Notes: generated from the sequence alone by a model not told the origin. DNA of 64,000 nucleotides from an uncultured Opitutia bacterium (GCA_903839035.1 CAIMAQ010000040.1:62001-126000); one strand, 5' to 3'; shown: positions 49,314-59,906, counted from the first letter of the stretch. Numbers and translations: made by a program.

Positions 49314-50203
49314 ACCCCACGCAATTGCCCGGCTGGCTGGTCCGCCAGTATCCCTTCAAGCCCGCCTCGTTTATCACGTCGCTCGGCGCCCGGATGAGCT
49401 ACGTCGACGATGGCCCGCGGAAGGATGAGGCCGTGCTGCTGCTCCACGGCAACCCGACGTGGTCATTTTACTACCGCGAGCTGATCCGGGAGCTCTCCGC
49501 CGCGGGCCTGCGCTGCATCGCCCCGGATCACATCGGCATGGGCCTGTCCGAGCAGCCCGAGGATTACCCGTACACGCTGGAGACCCGCATCGCCGACATC
49601 GAGGCGCTGGTGGCGTCACTGGGCCTCAAGCGCGTGCACCTGGTCGTCCACGACTGGGGTGGGGCGATCGGCTTTGGTTTTGCGGGACGCCATCCCCAGA
49701 TGATCGGGCGCCTGGTCATCCTCAACACGGCCGCGTTTGCGGCGAACCACATCCCGTTTCGCATCGCGGTTTGCGGCTGGCCCCTGATCGGCCCGCTGCT
49801 GGTGCGCGGCTTGAACGGTTTCGCCAGGCCGGCCACCCGCATGGCCATGCAGCGGAGGAGTCTCTCCGAGGACGAGAAGCGCGGTTACCTCTTTCCCTAC
49901 GATTCGTGGGCTCATCGCGTGGCGGTCAGCGCCTTCGTGCGCGACATCCCGATGAATTCATCCCATCCGAGCTGGGATACCCTGGCGGCCGTCGAGCAAA
50001 GGCTGGGGCAGTTCCGCAACCATCCGGCGCTGATCGTGTGGGGCGGCCTGGATTTCTGCTTTGATGACCAGTTTCTGGCCCGCTGGCAGGGAATGCTGGC
50101 GAACCTGCAGTGCGAGCGCATCAGCGATGCCGGGCATTACGTGCTCGAGGATGCCGGCCCGCAGGTGGTCCCGATGATCAAGGCGCACCTGCTGAAAGCC
50201 TAG
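49307..50203 (+). CDS. OleB-like alpha/beta-hydrolase (haloalkane dehalogenase branch)
   Basis: A 298-residue alpha/beta-hydrolase. The HGNPTWSFYYRELI motif (residues 47-60) and the nucleophile elbow VHDWGGAIGFG with Asp116 define the haloalkane dehalogenase/OleB branch; the catalytic His is in SDAGHYVLED. OleB enzymes decarboxylate beta-lactones to olefins in the ole pathway. Its overlap with the OleA-like gene supports that role. OleC (beta-lactone synthetase) and OleD (reductase), usually neighbours, are absent; malQ follows on the other strand. Confidence 0.82.
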   Translation: MVNPTQLPGWLVRQYPFKPASFITSLGARMSYVDDGPRKDEAVLLLHGNPTWSFYYRELIRELSAAGLRCIAPDHIGMGLSEQPEDYPYTLETRIADIEALVASLGLKRVHLVVHDWGGAIGFGFAGRHPQMIGRLVILNTAAFAANHIPFRIAVCGWPLIGPLLVRGLNGFARPATRMAMQRRSLSEDEKRGYLFPYDSWAHRVAVSAFVRDIPMNSSHPSWDTLAAVEQRLGQFRNHPALIVWGGLDFCFDDQFLARWQGMLANLQCERISDAGHYVLEDAGPQVVPMIKAHLLKA

Positions 50204-50223
50204 CTGGCGCGGGCCGCGCTGAA

Positions 50224-51747
50224 TCAGCGCCGGTACAGCGCGGCGAGTTCGCGGAAGTAGGGACCGGAACGGGCGAGCAGGGTGGCCAGCTGTTCGGTGC
50301 GGAACCGCCACGACCAGTTGCCCTCGGCTTTGCCGGGGCTGTTGAAGCGGGCGGTCGAGCCCAGGCCGAGCAGGTCCTGCAGGGGAATGATGGCCAGGGC
50401 GCAGACCGAGGCGTAGGCCGTGCGCAGGAAATCCCCGGAAATATCCTGGCCGCTCACGCGCAGGTAGCGGCGCACATGGTCGCGGGTCTTTTCATCCGCC
50501 GTCGCATACCAGCCGGCCGTCGTGTCGTTGTCGTGGGTGCCGGGGTAGACGACGCAGTTGGCGCGCTGGTTGTGCGGCAAATAAAAATTATCCGCGCCGC
50601 CGCCGAAGGCGAATTGCAGCACCGCCATGCCGGGCAGGCCGGTGGCTTCCCGCAAGGCGACCACCTCGGGCGTGAGCGTGCCGAGATCCTCGGCGATGAG
50701 CTTGGCCTCCGGCAGGGCGGTCCGCACCGCGCGAAAGAAATCCAATCCCGGACCTGGAACCCAGTGGCCGGGCTTCGCCGTCGCAGAGCCGGCGGGAATG
50801 GACCAATAGGCCTCGAATCCGCGGAAGTGATCGATCCGCACAACGTCAAAGAGGGTGAAATTCGCCCGCAGACGGGCGAGCCACCACGCGTAGCCATCGG
50901 CGGCGTGCGCCGGCCAGTCATAGAGCGGGTTGCCCCAGAGCTGGCCGTCAGCCGAAAAATAATCGGGCGGGCAGCCGGCGACGGCGATGGGACGCGAGGT
51001 CGTGGGATCCAGTTGGAAATACTGCGGGTGGGCCCACACATCCGCGCTGTCGAGCGCGGCGAAGATCGGGGTGTCGCCGATGATGGTGATGCCCAGCTTG
51101 GCCGCGCGGGCACGCAACTGGGCCCATTGGCCGAAAAACAGGTACTGGATAAACTCGAAGGCCTCGCTGCGCTCAGCGAGCGCGGCCGGTGCAGGGTTTT
51201 TACGCGAACCGGCCGCAGTCCGGACCTCGGCAGGCCATTCCCACCAGGGGCGGCCCTTGAAATGCACCTTCAAGGCCGAGAAGCGCGCATAGTCGGGGAG
51301 CCAGGTGGCGTGCGTGCGACGGAACGCCGCAAAGTCGCCGTAAGGCTGGAGCTTCCGCTTGCTCGCGACAAATGCGCCGTAGGTCTTGAACAGGATTGGC
51401 CACTTGAGCTGATAAAGCTGGCCGAAATCCACGCGGTCCGCGCTGAGCATCTGGAGCGGGCGGATATCCTCAGCCGTCAGCAATCCGACCCGCACCAGAG
51501 CCGCGACATCAACGAGGTAGGGATTCCCGGCGAAGGCCGAAAAGCACTGGTAGGGTGAATCACCATAACCGGTGGGTCCAAGCGGGCAGATTTGCCAGGA
51601 TTTGAAGCCTGCGGAGGCGAGGAACTCCAGGAAGGCGACGGCATTCTCATCCATCGTGCCAATGCCCTGGGACCCAGGCAGGGACGTTGGGTGCAAGAGC
51701 ACGCCGGCGCTACGGTCCTTCAGCCACTTAAACAGGGGCTCATTCAT
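50224..51747 (-). CDS. malQ: 4-alpha-glucanotransferase
   Basis: Disproportionates maltodextrins and takes part in glycogen/maltose turnover. The 507-residue GH77 protein starts at the ATG at 51747 (MNEPLFKWLKDRSAGVLLHPTSLPG). Markers are GSQGIGTM, CPLGPTGYGDSPYQCFSAFAGNP, the nucleophile region DVVRIDHFRGFEAYW (Asp), the acid LIAEDLGTLTPEV (Glu) and GTHDNDTTAGW (Asp). The start codon touches a palindrome in AT-rich DNA, a possible operator. Confidence 0.95.
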   Translation of the reverse strand: MNEPLFKWLKDRSAGVLLHPTSLPGSQGIGTMDENAVAFLEFLASAGFKSWQICPLGPTGYGDSPYQCFSAFAGNPYLVDVAALVRVGLLTAEDIRPLQMLSADRVDFGQLYQLKWPILFKTYGAFVASKRKLQPYGDFAAFRRTHATWLPDYARFSALKVHFKGRPWWEWPAEVRTAAGSRKNPAPAALAERSEAFEFIQYLFFGQWAQLRARAAKLGITIIGDTPIFAALDSADVWAHPQYFQLDPTTSRPIAVAGCPPDYFSADGQLWGNPLYDWPAHAADGYAWWLARLRANFTLFDVVRIDHFRGFEAYWSIPAGSATAKPGHWVPGPGLDFFRAVRTALPEAKLIAEDLGTLTPEVVALREATGLPGMAVLQFAFGGGADNFYLPHNQRANCVVYPGTHDNDTTAGWYATADEKTRDHVRRYLRVSGQDISGDFLRTAYASVCALAIIPLQDLLGLGSTARFNSPGKAEGNWSWRFRTEQLATLLARSGPYFRELAALYRR

Positions 51748-51780
51748 GCACAATAATAGTTAACATAATATATATTGTGC
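51748..51780 (-). promoter_or_regulatory. AT-rich promoter/operator palindrome before malQ
   Basis: GCACAATA (51748-51755) and TATTGTGC (51773-51780) are perfect 8-bp inverted arms around a 17-bp A/T-only-like core that includes GTTAAC. On the minus strand several -10-like hexamers (TATATT, TATTAT) lie here. It ends at the malQ start codon. A sugar-responsive repressor site is possible; inference. Confidence 0.5.
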
Positions 51781-51800
51781 GTATACTACCTATGGGATTT

Positions 51801-53123
51801 CTACCGCGACGGACCCCATCGTTTACTGAACGGGAAATAGATGAACAAGGGCCGGCCAACGACCTCTTTGCCCGGGACAAAGCCCCAATACCGTCCGTCG
51901 AAGCTATTGTTGGAATTGTCGCCCATGGCGAAAAACGAGTCCAGCGGAACGTTGATCGTGTCACCGGGAGCCAGCAGATGCTCGGCGCGGCCCTCGGGGC
52001 CAAAAACGTAGCCCTGGAAGTGATCCGCGCGCTGGGCATTTTTTTCGAAGGCAAGGGCGCCGGTAATCGGCTGGCCGTTGCGCCAAAGGACGGGCGGCTT
52101 GATTTCCAGCGTGTCACCCGGCGTGCCAACGAGGCGTTTGATGTAATACTGCTCGCCCATGACCCTGGCAATGCCGGGAATGTTGCCGGTGAAGAACACG
52201 AACCCCTGCCCTACCTTGGGCCGGACGAAGTGGTAGCTCATGCGGTCCACAAAGAGCTGGTCGCCGGTGATGACATCAAAGGAGAGCAACGCCTTGCCCG
52301 CCTCCGCCCGCCGCGCGAGCGTGACCCAGCCGAAATTGCCCTGCCGCTTGGGGGTGGATTCGGCCATGACGGCCAGTTGCGCCTGGGTGAGGCCGAACGC
52401 CTCCTGGAAAGCCCAGTCGAAATCGAAATCCTGGGGAACCTGCAGTTTCACCGGCGTCTCGTTGACGTAGATGACGTACTCCCGGCTGGTTGAGGGAAAG
52501 ACCAGCCACGACTTTGCCGGCACGGTGCCATAAAGCAATTTTCCGCCACCGTCTGAGATCCGCGCGATGCCGACCGGAACCGTGATCGTGCCGGACTCGG
52601 GGGCGGTGACTTCCTGATGCCGGGCCCCAAACAGGACGAATCTCGCCGCCCGGCTCAGCACCCCGGGCACGTCCTCGGGCCGGTGATAAACATCCGGCGT
52701 CATCCCATAATAACTCGGCCACATCGAGTTGGTGGGAATCTTAAACGGCTGCACGAAATAGGAACGTACCCCGATGATCACGATCGCCGCGACGAGGAAA
52801 AATTCCACGTTCTCGACCAGCGCGGTCTTGGGATAAATGGCGCCGCCGTTGCGCTTCAGCACGGGTTCCAGCGCATCCATGCTTTGCTTCACCTGGGCGC
52901 TGTCCGCCCGATTCCGGTACTTCTCGCGCAGGTCCTCCGTGCGGGTGCGCAGTTCGGCGGCCTCACGCTCCGGCAGGACGTCCCGGCGGAACGCCCAGAC
53001 CTTGTCCGCCAACTCGAGCCAGTTTTCGGCGTGGGTCCGGGCCTTGCCCTCGGCGCCACCGAGGCCCACCCATTCGCGCAGCCGCTTGCCGCCACGGTTG
53101 AGCAATTGGGCTACGGTCGGCAT
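51801..53123 (-). CDS. lepB: Signal peptidase I with large insertion
   Basis: Membrane serine protease that removes Sec/Tat signal peptides. The 440-residue protein has an N-terminal charged helical part (about 25-90), one membrane helix (VEFFLVAAIVIIGVRSYF, 106-123), the Ser box FKIPTNSMWPS (Ser133) and the Lys box EQYYIKRLVGTPGD (Lys329). The C-terminal boxes are GDTINV and FAMGDNSNNSFDGRYWG. E. coli LepB has 55 residues between Ser and Lys; here there are 196, so about 130-140 residues are inserted. It lies between lepA and malQ, close behind lepA (12 bp). Confidence 0.93.
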   Translation of the reverse strand: MPTVAQLLNRGGKRLREWVGLGGAEGKARTHAENWLELADKVWAFRRDVLPEREAAELRTRTEDLREKYRNRADSAQVKQSMDALEPVLKRNGGAIYPKTALVENVEFFLVAAIVIIGVRSYFVQPFKIPTNSMWPSYYGMTPDVYHRPEDVPGVLSRAARFVLFGARHQEVTAPESGTITVPVGIARISDGGGKLLYGTVPAKSWLVFPSTSREYVIYVNETPVKLQVPQDFDFDWAFQEAFGLTQAQLAVMAESTPKRQGNFGWVTLARRAEAGKALLSFDVITGDQLFVDRMSYHFVRPKVGQGFVFFTGNIPGIARVMGEQYYIKRLVGTPGDTLEIKPPVLWRNGQPITGALAFEKNAQRADHFQGYVFGPEGRAEHLLAPGDTINVPLDSFFAMGDNSNNSFDGRYWGFVPGKEVVGRPLFIYFPFSKRWGPSR

Positions 53124-53135
53124 GGGGACGCGGGA

Positions 53136-54935
<1,800 letters not shown>

Positions 54936-54937
54936 CG

Positions 54938-55849
54938 TCAGGCGGTCACATCGGCATATTCCGCAAAGCTTTTCACCACCCAGCTCTTCTCCGTGCGCCG
55001 CGCGAGGCCCGCGAGCACCCCGCCCGGCCCGAGCTCCCAGAATTCCGTGGCCCCGGCCGCGGCGGCGCTGCGCATGCAGTCCTCCCAGAGCACCGACGAC
55101 ACCACCTGTTTCACCAGCGCGGCCTTGATCGCCTCCGGCGTGCCCACGGCCTGGCCGGTGGTGTTGGTGAAGACGGTGAACTTGGGGGCGGCAAATGTCA
55201 CCCCGTCGAGAAACGCCGCAAACGCCACGCGCGCCGGCTCCATCAGCCGCGAGTGGTACGCACCGGCGACATTGAGCGGGATGATTTTCTTGATGCCGCG
55301 CTCCTTGCCGGCTGCGACGGCGGCGTCGATTTTCGCCTTTTCGCCCGAAACGATGATCTGGCCCGGGGCGTTGAAGTTCGCCGCCTCGATGTCGAACTCG
55401 CGGCAAAGCTCCTGCACCTTCGCGCGTTCCTCGCCCATGATGGCCGCCATGCCGCCGGTGGTCTGCTCGCACGCCAGCTGCATGAGCCGGCCGCGCTCCG
55501 CGACCACGCGCAGTCCCGTCGCAAAATCGACCACGCCCGCAGCGCAGTATGCCGTGACTTCGCCGAGGCTGAGCCCCAGCGCGTACTGCGGCTCACCCGC
55601 CGGAACCTTGCCCGACTCGCGCAGTGCCGCCCGCAGCGCCAACCCGTGGACAAACAACGCCGGCTGGCAGACCTTGGTCTGCGTCAGCTCCGTCTCGGGC
55701 CCCTCGAAGCAGATCTTGGCCAGATCCCAGCCCAGCACGGAATTTGCCTCAGCGTAGAGGGCGCGCGCCGCCGGGGACTGCTCGGCGAGCGACTTTCCCA
55801 TGCCGACCTTTTGGGCACCCTGTCCGGAAAAAATTAATGCCAATGCCAT
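54938..55849 (-). CDS. fabD: Malonyl-CoA:ACP transacylase
   Basis: Loads malonate on ACP for fatty acid synthesis. The ATG at 55849 (MALALIFSGQGAQKVGMGK) is the normal family start; 55891 would add 14 residues. The catalytic Ser is in LGLSLGEVTAY (GxSxG), Arg in VAERGRLMQ and His in NVAGAYHSRLM. The 303-residue length is typical. It begins a fabD-lepA-lepB run. It may also supply the cluster at 41-50 kb, which lacks its own transacylase; that is inference. Confidence 0.95.
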   Translation of the reverse strand: MALALIFSGQGAQKVGMGKSLAEQSPAARALYAEANSVLGWDLAKICFEGPETELTQTKVCQPALFVHGLALRAALRESGKVPAGEPQYALGLSLGEVTAYCAAGVVDFATGLRVVAERGRLMQLACEQTTGGMAAIMGEERAKVQELCREFDIEAANFNAPGQIIVSGEKAKIDAAVAAGKERGIKKIIPLNVAGAYHSRLMEPARVAFAAFLDGVTFAAPKFTVFTNTTGQAVGTPEAIKAALVKQVVSSVLWEDCMRSAAAAGATEFWELGPGGVLAGLARRTEKSWVVKSFAEYADVTA

Positions 55850-55894
55850 GGTTGAACCGGCTAGAAAATCGCCCGCCCCCCTAAAAACCAAGCC

Positions 55895-56482
55895 CTAAAA
55901 ACGCTTTAGCTGGGGGAAATATTTCGCGTCGCCCTGCGACTTGAGCATCTCGACGGGCGGCCCCGGGGGTTTGGCCGGCGTCGCGTCGTTATTGACGGCC
56001 AGCGAGGCGGGTGCGGGCAAGGTGGCCGCGGGGATCCCGGGCGGGGCCTTGCCGTCGACCGGGGCAGCCGGCGCGGGCCCGGGCAGATAGGGATTGGCCG
56101 GCGCACCCGCGGTCAGACCGCCGCGCGTCTTCGAACTCCGGACCGAGGCACCTGCCAAGCCGTTTGGGTTGGTGGCCGACTCCTTGAGTTTCAGCACTTC
56201 CAGGTCATGCGGAGTCATCCACGTTGCGAGGTAGGCCGACAGGGGGTTCACCACCCCTTGCTCCAGCCGGGAGCCGGTCGGTGCGGTCGCTGCCGCCGCC
56301 ACGCTGACACCTGATTGGGTCCCTTGCGCCGACGCGCCGCGCGTCGCGGTGGCTTTTACGTCCATGGCGTCCACCAGCCAGTTGCCGGTTTTGACGGGTG
56401 CGTCCGCGGATTTTTCCTCTGCCCGCAGCCCGGTGGCCAGGACCACCAGCAGCAGGCAGCGGAGGTGGCGCGGGCCGGCCAT
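55895..56482 (-). CDS. Secreted Pro/Ala-rich protein of unknown function
   Basis: A 195-residue protein with a signal peptide (MAGPRHLRCLLLVVLATGLRA) and a low-complexity mature chain rich in Ala, Pro, Gly and Ser (PGPAPAAPVDGKAPPGIPAATL). It includes one more structured part (LSAYLATWMTPHDLEVLKL, about 82-100). I do not recognise a family. It starts 7 bp after the pilT stop on the same strand, so it is likely co-transcribed with pilT and may have a role at the cell envelope. Confidence 0.6.
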   Translation of the reverse strand: MAGPRHLRCLLLVVLATGLRAEEKSADAPVKTGNWLVDAMDVKATATRGASAQGTQSGVSVAAAATAPTGSRLEQGVVNPLSAYLATWMTPHDLEVLKLKESATNPNGLAGASVRSSKTRGGLTAGAPANPYLPGPAPAAPVDGKAPPGIPAATLPAPASLAVNNDATPAKPPGPPVEMLKSQGDAKYFPQLKRF

Positions 56483-56489
56483 GCGGCGA

Positions 56490-57590
56490 TCAGGACTTCA
56501 TGAAGATGCCCTTGAGGTTCATCTCCAGCGCCTGCGGGTTCGGCGAGAAGCGCAGCCCCTCGGCCTTGCTGATCTTGCCCGACTTGATGAGGCGGAAAAT
56601 ATCCTTGTTGAACGAGAAGCTGCTGGAGTCACCGGTGCCCTCGAGGATGCCCTGGATTTTCTCGAACTGGCCCTCGAGGATCAGGTTGCGGACGACGGTG
56701 TCGGCATTGAGCACCTCGTTGGCCGGGATGCGGCCGCCACCCTCGAGCGCGGGAATGAGCTTCTGGCAGATGAAGCCGCGCAGCGAACCGGAGATGGCGC
56801 GGCGCGCCTGCAGCTGCTCCTCAGGCGGGAAAAACTCAAAGAGGCGCGTGAGCGACTGCGCCACGGTCGCGGCGTGCATGGTGGAGAACACCAGGTGACC
56901 CGTTTCAGCCGCGGAGATGGCGGTCTCAAACGTTTCGCGGTCGCGCATTTCACCGATGAGGATGATGTCGGGGTTTTGCCGGAGCACGGCGCGGATCGCC
57001 AGTTGGAAGCTGCCCACATCGAGACCGATTTCCCGCTGCTGAAACAGGGATTTCTCATCCTGGAAGGTGTACTCGATCGGGTCCTCGATCGTGACAATGT
57101 GCTTGTCCATGTTCTGGTTGATCCAGTTGAGCATGGCGGCCATCGTGGAGCTCTTACCGGAGCCGGTGGCGCCGCAGATCAGCAGGATGCCGTCCTTGGC
57201 CTGGGCCAGCTTGAGCATGGGCTCGGGGGTGATGTTCAGATCCGCAAACGTGGGCACGCGGCTTTTGATGTGCCGGAGCACGATGCTCACGAGGCCGCGC
57301 TGGTGGAAGGCATTGACGCGGAAGCGGCCCACGCCCTCGGCGGAGTAGGCGAAGTCGATCTGGCCCTCCTCCTCCCACTTGGCCTTGAACACCTTCGGCA
57401 CGTGCTCGTCCACGAACGCCTGGGCCTCCGGGCACGAAATCGGGTCCATCTCCACGGGCTTGAGGCGCCCCGACAGGCGCACGTAACCCGGTTTGTTCGA
57501 TTTCACGACGATGTCGCTCGCGCCGCTTTCGACGGCGAGTTTGAGCAGGTCGTTGAGCATTTCCGTGTGCGGAGTCATAGGAATGGCCAT
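56490..57590 (-). CDS. pilT: Type IV pilus retraction ATPase PilT/PilU
   Basis: Hexameric AAA-like ATPase that depolymerises type IV pili (twitching, DNA uptake). The 366-residue protein has an N-terminal PAS-like domain (about 1-110), Walker A LLICGATGSGKSSTMAAM, the Asp box, HIVTIEDPIEYTFQ, Walker B NPDIILIGEMRDRETFE and the His box GHLVFSTMHAATVAQSLTRL. PilT versus PilU is open: the C-terminal SGKISKAEGLRFSPNPQALEMNL favours a PilU-like member. No other pil gene is near. It is divergent from dapA. Confidence 0.93.
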   Translation of the reverse strand: MAIPMTPHTEMLNDLLKLAVESGASDIVVKSNKPGYVRLSGRLKPVEMDPISCPEAQAFVDEHVPKVFKAKWEEEGQIDFAYSAEGVGRFRVNAFHQRGLVSIVLRHIKSRVPTFADLNITPEPMLKLAQAKDGILLICGATGSGKSSTMAAMLNWINQNMDKHIVTIEDPIEYTFQDEKSLFQQREIGLDVGSFQLAIRAVLRQNPDIILIGEMRDRETFETAISAAETGHLVFSTMHAATVAQSLTRLFEFFPPEEQLQARRAISGSLRGFICQKLIPALEGGGRIPANEVLNADTVVRNLILEGQFEKIQGILEGTGDSSSFSFNKDIFRLIKSGKISKAEGLRFSPNPQALEMNLKGIFMKS

Positions 57591-57659
57591 GGGTAAAAAA
57601 GCGTTGCGGATTCTCTATTTCACCATGCCCTGTACCGCAAGGCAACATTGCCTGTCTCC

Positions 57660-58547
57660 ATGAAACTCCGCCCGCTCACCGGCACGCTCACGGCGCTCGT
57701 CACGCCTTTCAAGAATCACGAGGTCGCTTACCGCGATCTCGAGAAACTCGTTGAGCACCAGATCAAGGGCGGAATCAACGGCCTGGTCCCCGTCGGCACC
57801 ACCGGCGAATCTCCCACCGTCAGCCACGAGGAGCACCTGGATGTCATCCGGGCGGTCATCGGCACGGTAAATGGACGGGTCCCGGTCATCGCCGGCACCG
57901 GCTCCAATTCCACGCACGAGGCGGTCGAGCTCACCCAGGCGGCCCACGCCGCGGGTGCGGACGGCATGCTCGTCGTCACGCCCTACTACAACAAGCCGAG
58001 CCAGGAGGGCCTGTTCCGCCACTACTGCGCCGTGGCCGACGCCACGGACAAGCCGATCATCCTTTATTCCGTGCCCAGCCGCTGCGGGATTGAGATCAGC
58101 GTGCCCGTCGTCGAGCGCCTCCGCGCGAAGTACCGCCACGTCCGCTGGATCAAGGAAGCCGGCGGCAGCGTCGACCGCGTCGACCAGCTCAAGACCGCCC
58201 TGGGCTCTGACATCACCGTGCTCTGCGGCGATGACTCCCTCACCCTGCCCTTCATCGCAAACGGCGCCGAGGGGGTCATCAGCGTCGCCTCCAACCTCTT
58301 CGTCACGGAGGTCGGCCAACTGGTGCGTTTGGCCCTGGCCAACGATTTCGTGAAGGCCGGCCAGATCCACCGCCGCCTCTACCCGATGTTCAAGGCGATC
58401 TTCATCGAGCCCAATCCCGTGCCGATCAAAGTCGCCCTCGCCCGCGCCGGCATCATCAGCTCGGCCGCGGTCCGCCTCCCGTTGTGCGAGATGAGCCCGG
58501 CCAACCTCGCCGTGTTGGTGAAGGCCCTCGCCGCCGCCCGCCGCTGA
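57660..58547 (+). CDS. dapA: 4-hydroxy-tetrahydrodipicolinate synthase
   Basis: Condenses pyruvate and aspartate semialdehyde, the first committed step to lysine and diaminopimelate. The ATG at 57660 gives 295 residues. Signatures are GTLTALVTPFKN, GINGLVPVGTTGESPTVSHEEH (pyruvate site), VTPYYNKPSQEGL with the second Tyr and the Schiff-base Lys in VRWIKEAGGSVDR. It heads dapA-dapB-ruvA; no lysine riboswitch is visible in the 69-bp upstream gap, only a small palindrome (AGGCAA-CA-TTGCCT, 57640-57653). Confidence 0.96.
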   Translation: MKLRPLTGTLTALVTPFKNHEVAYRDLEKLVEHQIKGGINGLVPVGTTGESPTVSHEEHLDVIRAVIGTVNGRVPVIAGTGSNSTHEAVELTQAAHAAGADGMLVVTPYYNKPSQEGLFRHYCAVADATDKPIILYSVPSRCGIEISVPVVERLRAKYRHVRWIKEAGGSVDRVDQLKTALGSDITVLCGDDSLTLPFIANGAEGVISVASNLFVTEVGQLVRLALANDFVKAGQIHRRLYPMFKAIFIEPNPVPIKVALARAGIISSAAVRLPLCEMSPANLAVLVKALAAARR

Positions 58548-58552
58548 TTCCC

Positions 58553-59284
58553 ATGGCTTCCCGCATTCTCATCAATGGTGCCAAGGGCCGCATGGGGCAC
58601 GCACTCACCTCGGCCGCGGCCGACCTCGGTCTCACCGTCGGCGCCGCGGTCGATGCCGGTGACGACCTCTCGGCCGGCATGAAAAACGCGGACGTGGTAG
58701 TCGACTTCAGTTCGCACAGCGCGACGCAGACCGTGCTGGAGCTGGCCATTGCACAGCGCAAGCCGGTCGTGATCGGCACCACCGGCCATTCCGCCGAGGC
58801 GAAGAAGAAGCTGCTGGTCCTCGCAGCCCAGGTGCCGTGCGTCTGGGCGGGTAATTTCTCCGTCGGCGTAAACCTCCTTTTTGCCCTCACCCGGCACGCC
58901 GCCAGCATCCTCGGATCCGACTACGACGCCGAGGTGATCGAGATGCATCACCGCTTCAAGCAGGACGCCCCCAGTGGCACCGCCGCCCGCCTGCTCGAGA
59001 TCATCCTCGAGGAGCGCAAGCTCACCGCCGCGGCGCTCCGCCACGGCCGCAGCGGCATCCCCGGCGCCCGCACGTCCACCGAGGTCGGCGTCCATGCGCT
59101 GCGCGGTGGCGATGTCGTCGGCGACCACACCGTGATGTTTGCCGGACTCGGCGAACGCATCGAACTCACCCACAAGGCCAGCGACCGCGCAATCTTCGCC
59201 CGCGGCGCCCTCCGCGCCGCGCAGTGGGTCGTCACCCAGCAGCCCGGCGTGTACGACATGCAGGACGTGCTGGGGTTGAAGTGA
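58553..59284 (+). CDS. dapB: 4-hydroxy-tetrahydrodipicolinate reductase
   Basis: Second step after DapA, using NAD(P)H. The ATG at 58553 (MASRILINGAKGRMGHAL) gives 243 residues. The nucleotide-binding loop is INGAKGRMGHAL, with DVVVDFSSHSA, GTTGHSAEAKKKLL and the substrate motif EVIEMHHRFKQDAPSGTA (His-His and Lys). It starts 5 bp after dapA and ends 1 bp before ruvA, so one transcript is certain in form. Confidence 0.95.
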   Translation: MASRILINGAKGRMGHALTSAAADLGLTVGAAVDAGDDLSAGMKNADVVVDFSSHSATQTVLELAIAQRKPVVIGTTGHSAEAKKKLLVLAAQVPCVWAGNFSVGVNLLFALTRHAASILGSDYDAEVIEMHHRFKQDAPSGTAARLLEIILEERKLTAAALRHGRSGIPGARTSTEVGVHALRGGDVVGDHTVMFAGLGERIELTHKASDRAIFARGALRAAQWVVTQQPGVYDMQDVLGLK

Positions 59285-59285
59285 T

Positions 59286-59888
59286 ATGATCACCTCGATC
59301 CAGGGCACGCTCAGCTCCGCCACGCCCCTGCACGCGATTATTGAACTCAACGGCTTCGGCTATGAGCTCAACATCCCGGTCACGACCGCGGAAAAGCTCC
59401 CCGCGCCCGGCGCGACGGTGAAATTGCACACCCTCGTGATTTACCGCGAGGACTCGCAGACGCTCTACGGTTTCGCCAGCCCGGCGGAGCGGGACTTTTT
59501 CCGACTGATGATCGAGAACGTCACCGGGGTCGGCCCGAAGGTCGCGCTCAGCATCATGAGCCGGCTCTCGCTGCCGCTGCTGGAGGATGCCATCCGCATC
59601 GGTGACATCGCCACGCTCGCGAAATGCCCGGGCATCGGCAAAAAGACCGCCGAACGCCTCGTCGTTGAATTGAAGTCCAAGGTCGGTGCGACCCACTCCG
59701 CCGGCCCGGCCGCGGAGGGCGGGACTGCCGGCGAGGTTCCCGCGGGCGGCCCGCATCGGGACGCCGTCGCCGCCTTGGTGGCGCTCGGTTACAAGCCCGC
59801 GGATGCCGACCAGGCGGTCCGCCGGGCGGCGCTCACGCTCGGGCCCAAGGCCACGACCGAGGGCCTCATCAAGAAAGCCCTCAGCTGA
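59286..59888 (+). CDS. ruvA: Holliday junction branch migration protein RuvA
   Basis: Tetrameric DNA-junction-binding partner of RuvB. The 200-residue protein starts MITSIQGTLSSATPLHAIIELNGFGYEL (OB fold), then has two helix-hairpin-helix motifs (VTGVGPKVALSIMS and CPGIGKKTAERLVVELKSK), a flexible linker (about 140-158) and the C-terminal RuvB-binding domain (DAVAALVALGYKPADADQAV). It follows dapB by one base. ruvB and ruvC are outside the window. Confidence 0.95.
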   Translation: MITSIQGTLSSATPLHAIIELNGFGYELNIPVTTAEKLPAPGATVKLHTLVIYREDSQTLYGFASPAERDFFRLMIENVTGVGPKVALSIMSRLSLPLLEDAIRIGDIATLAKCPGIGKKTAERLVVELKSKVGATHSAGPAAEGGTAGEVPAGGPHRDAVAALVALGYKPADADQAVRRAALTLGPKATTEGLIKKALS

Positions 59889-59906
59889 TTCCGCCCCCGG
59901 GCGGGA

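Noticed and set aside
50803-50811. Another copy of the CAATAGG palindrome inside malQ
   Set aside because: Only the 9-mer ACCAATAGG resembles it; the arms are absent and it lies in coding sequence.
57591-57659. Lysine riboswitch before dapA
   Set aside because: The gap is only 69 bp, too short for the known lysine aptamer, and holds only one small palindrome.
59890-59905. Terminator between ruvA and the anti-sigma gene
   Set aside because: CCGCCC/GGGCGG has a 2-nt loop and no T run on either side; too weak to call.
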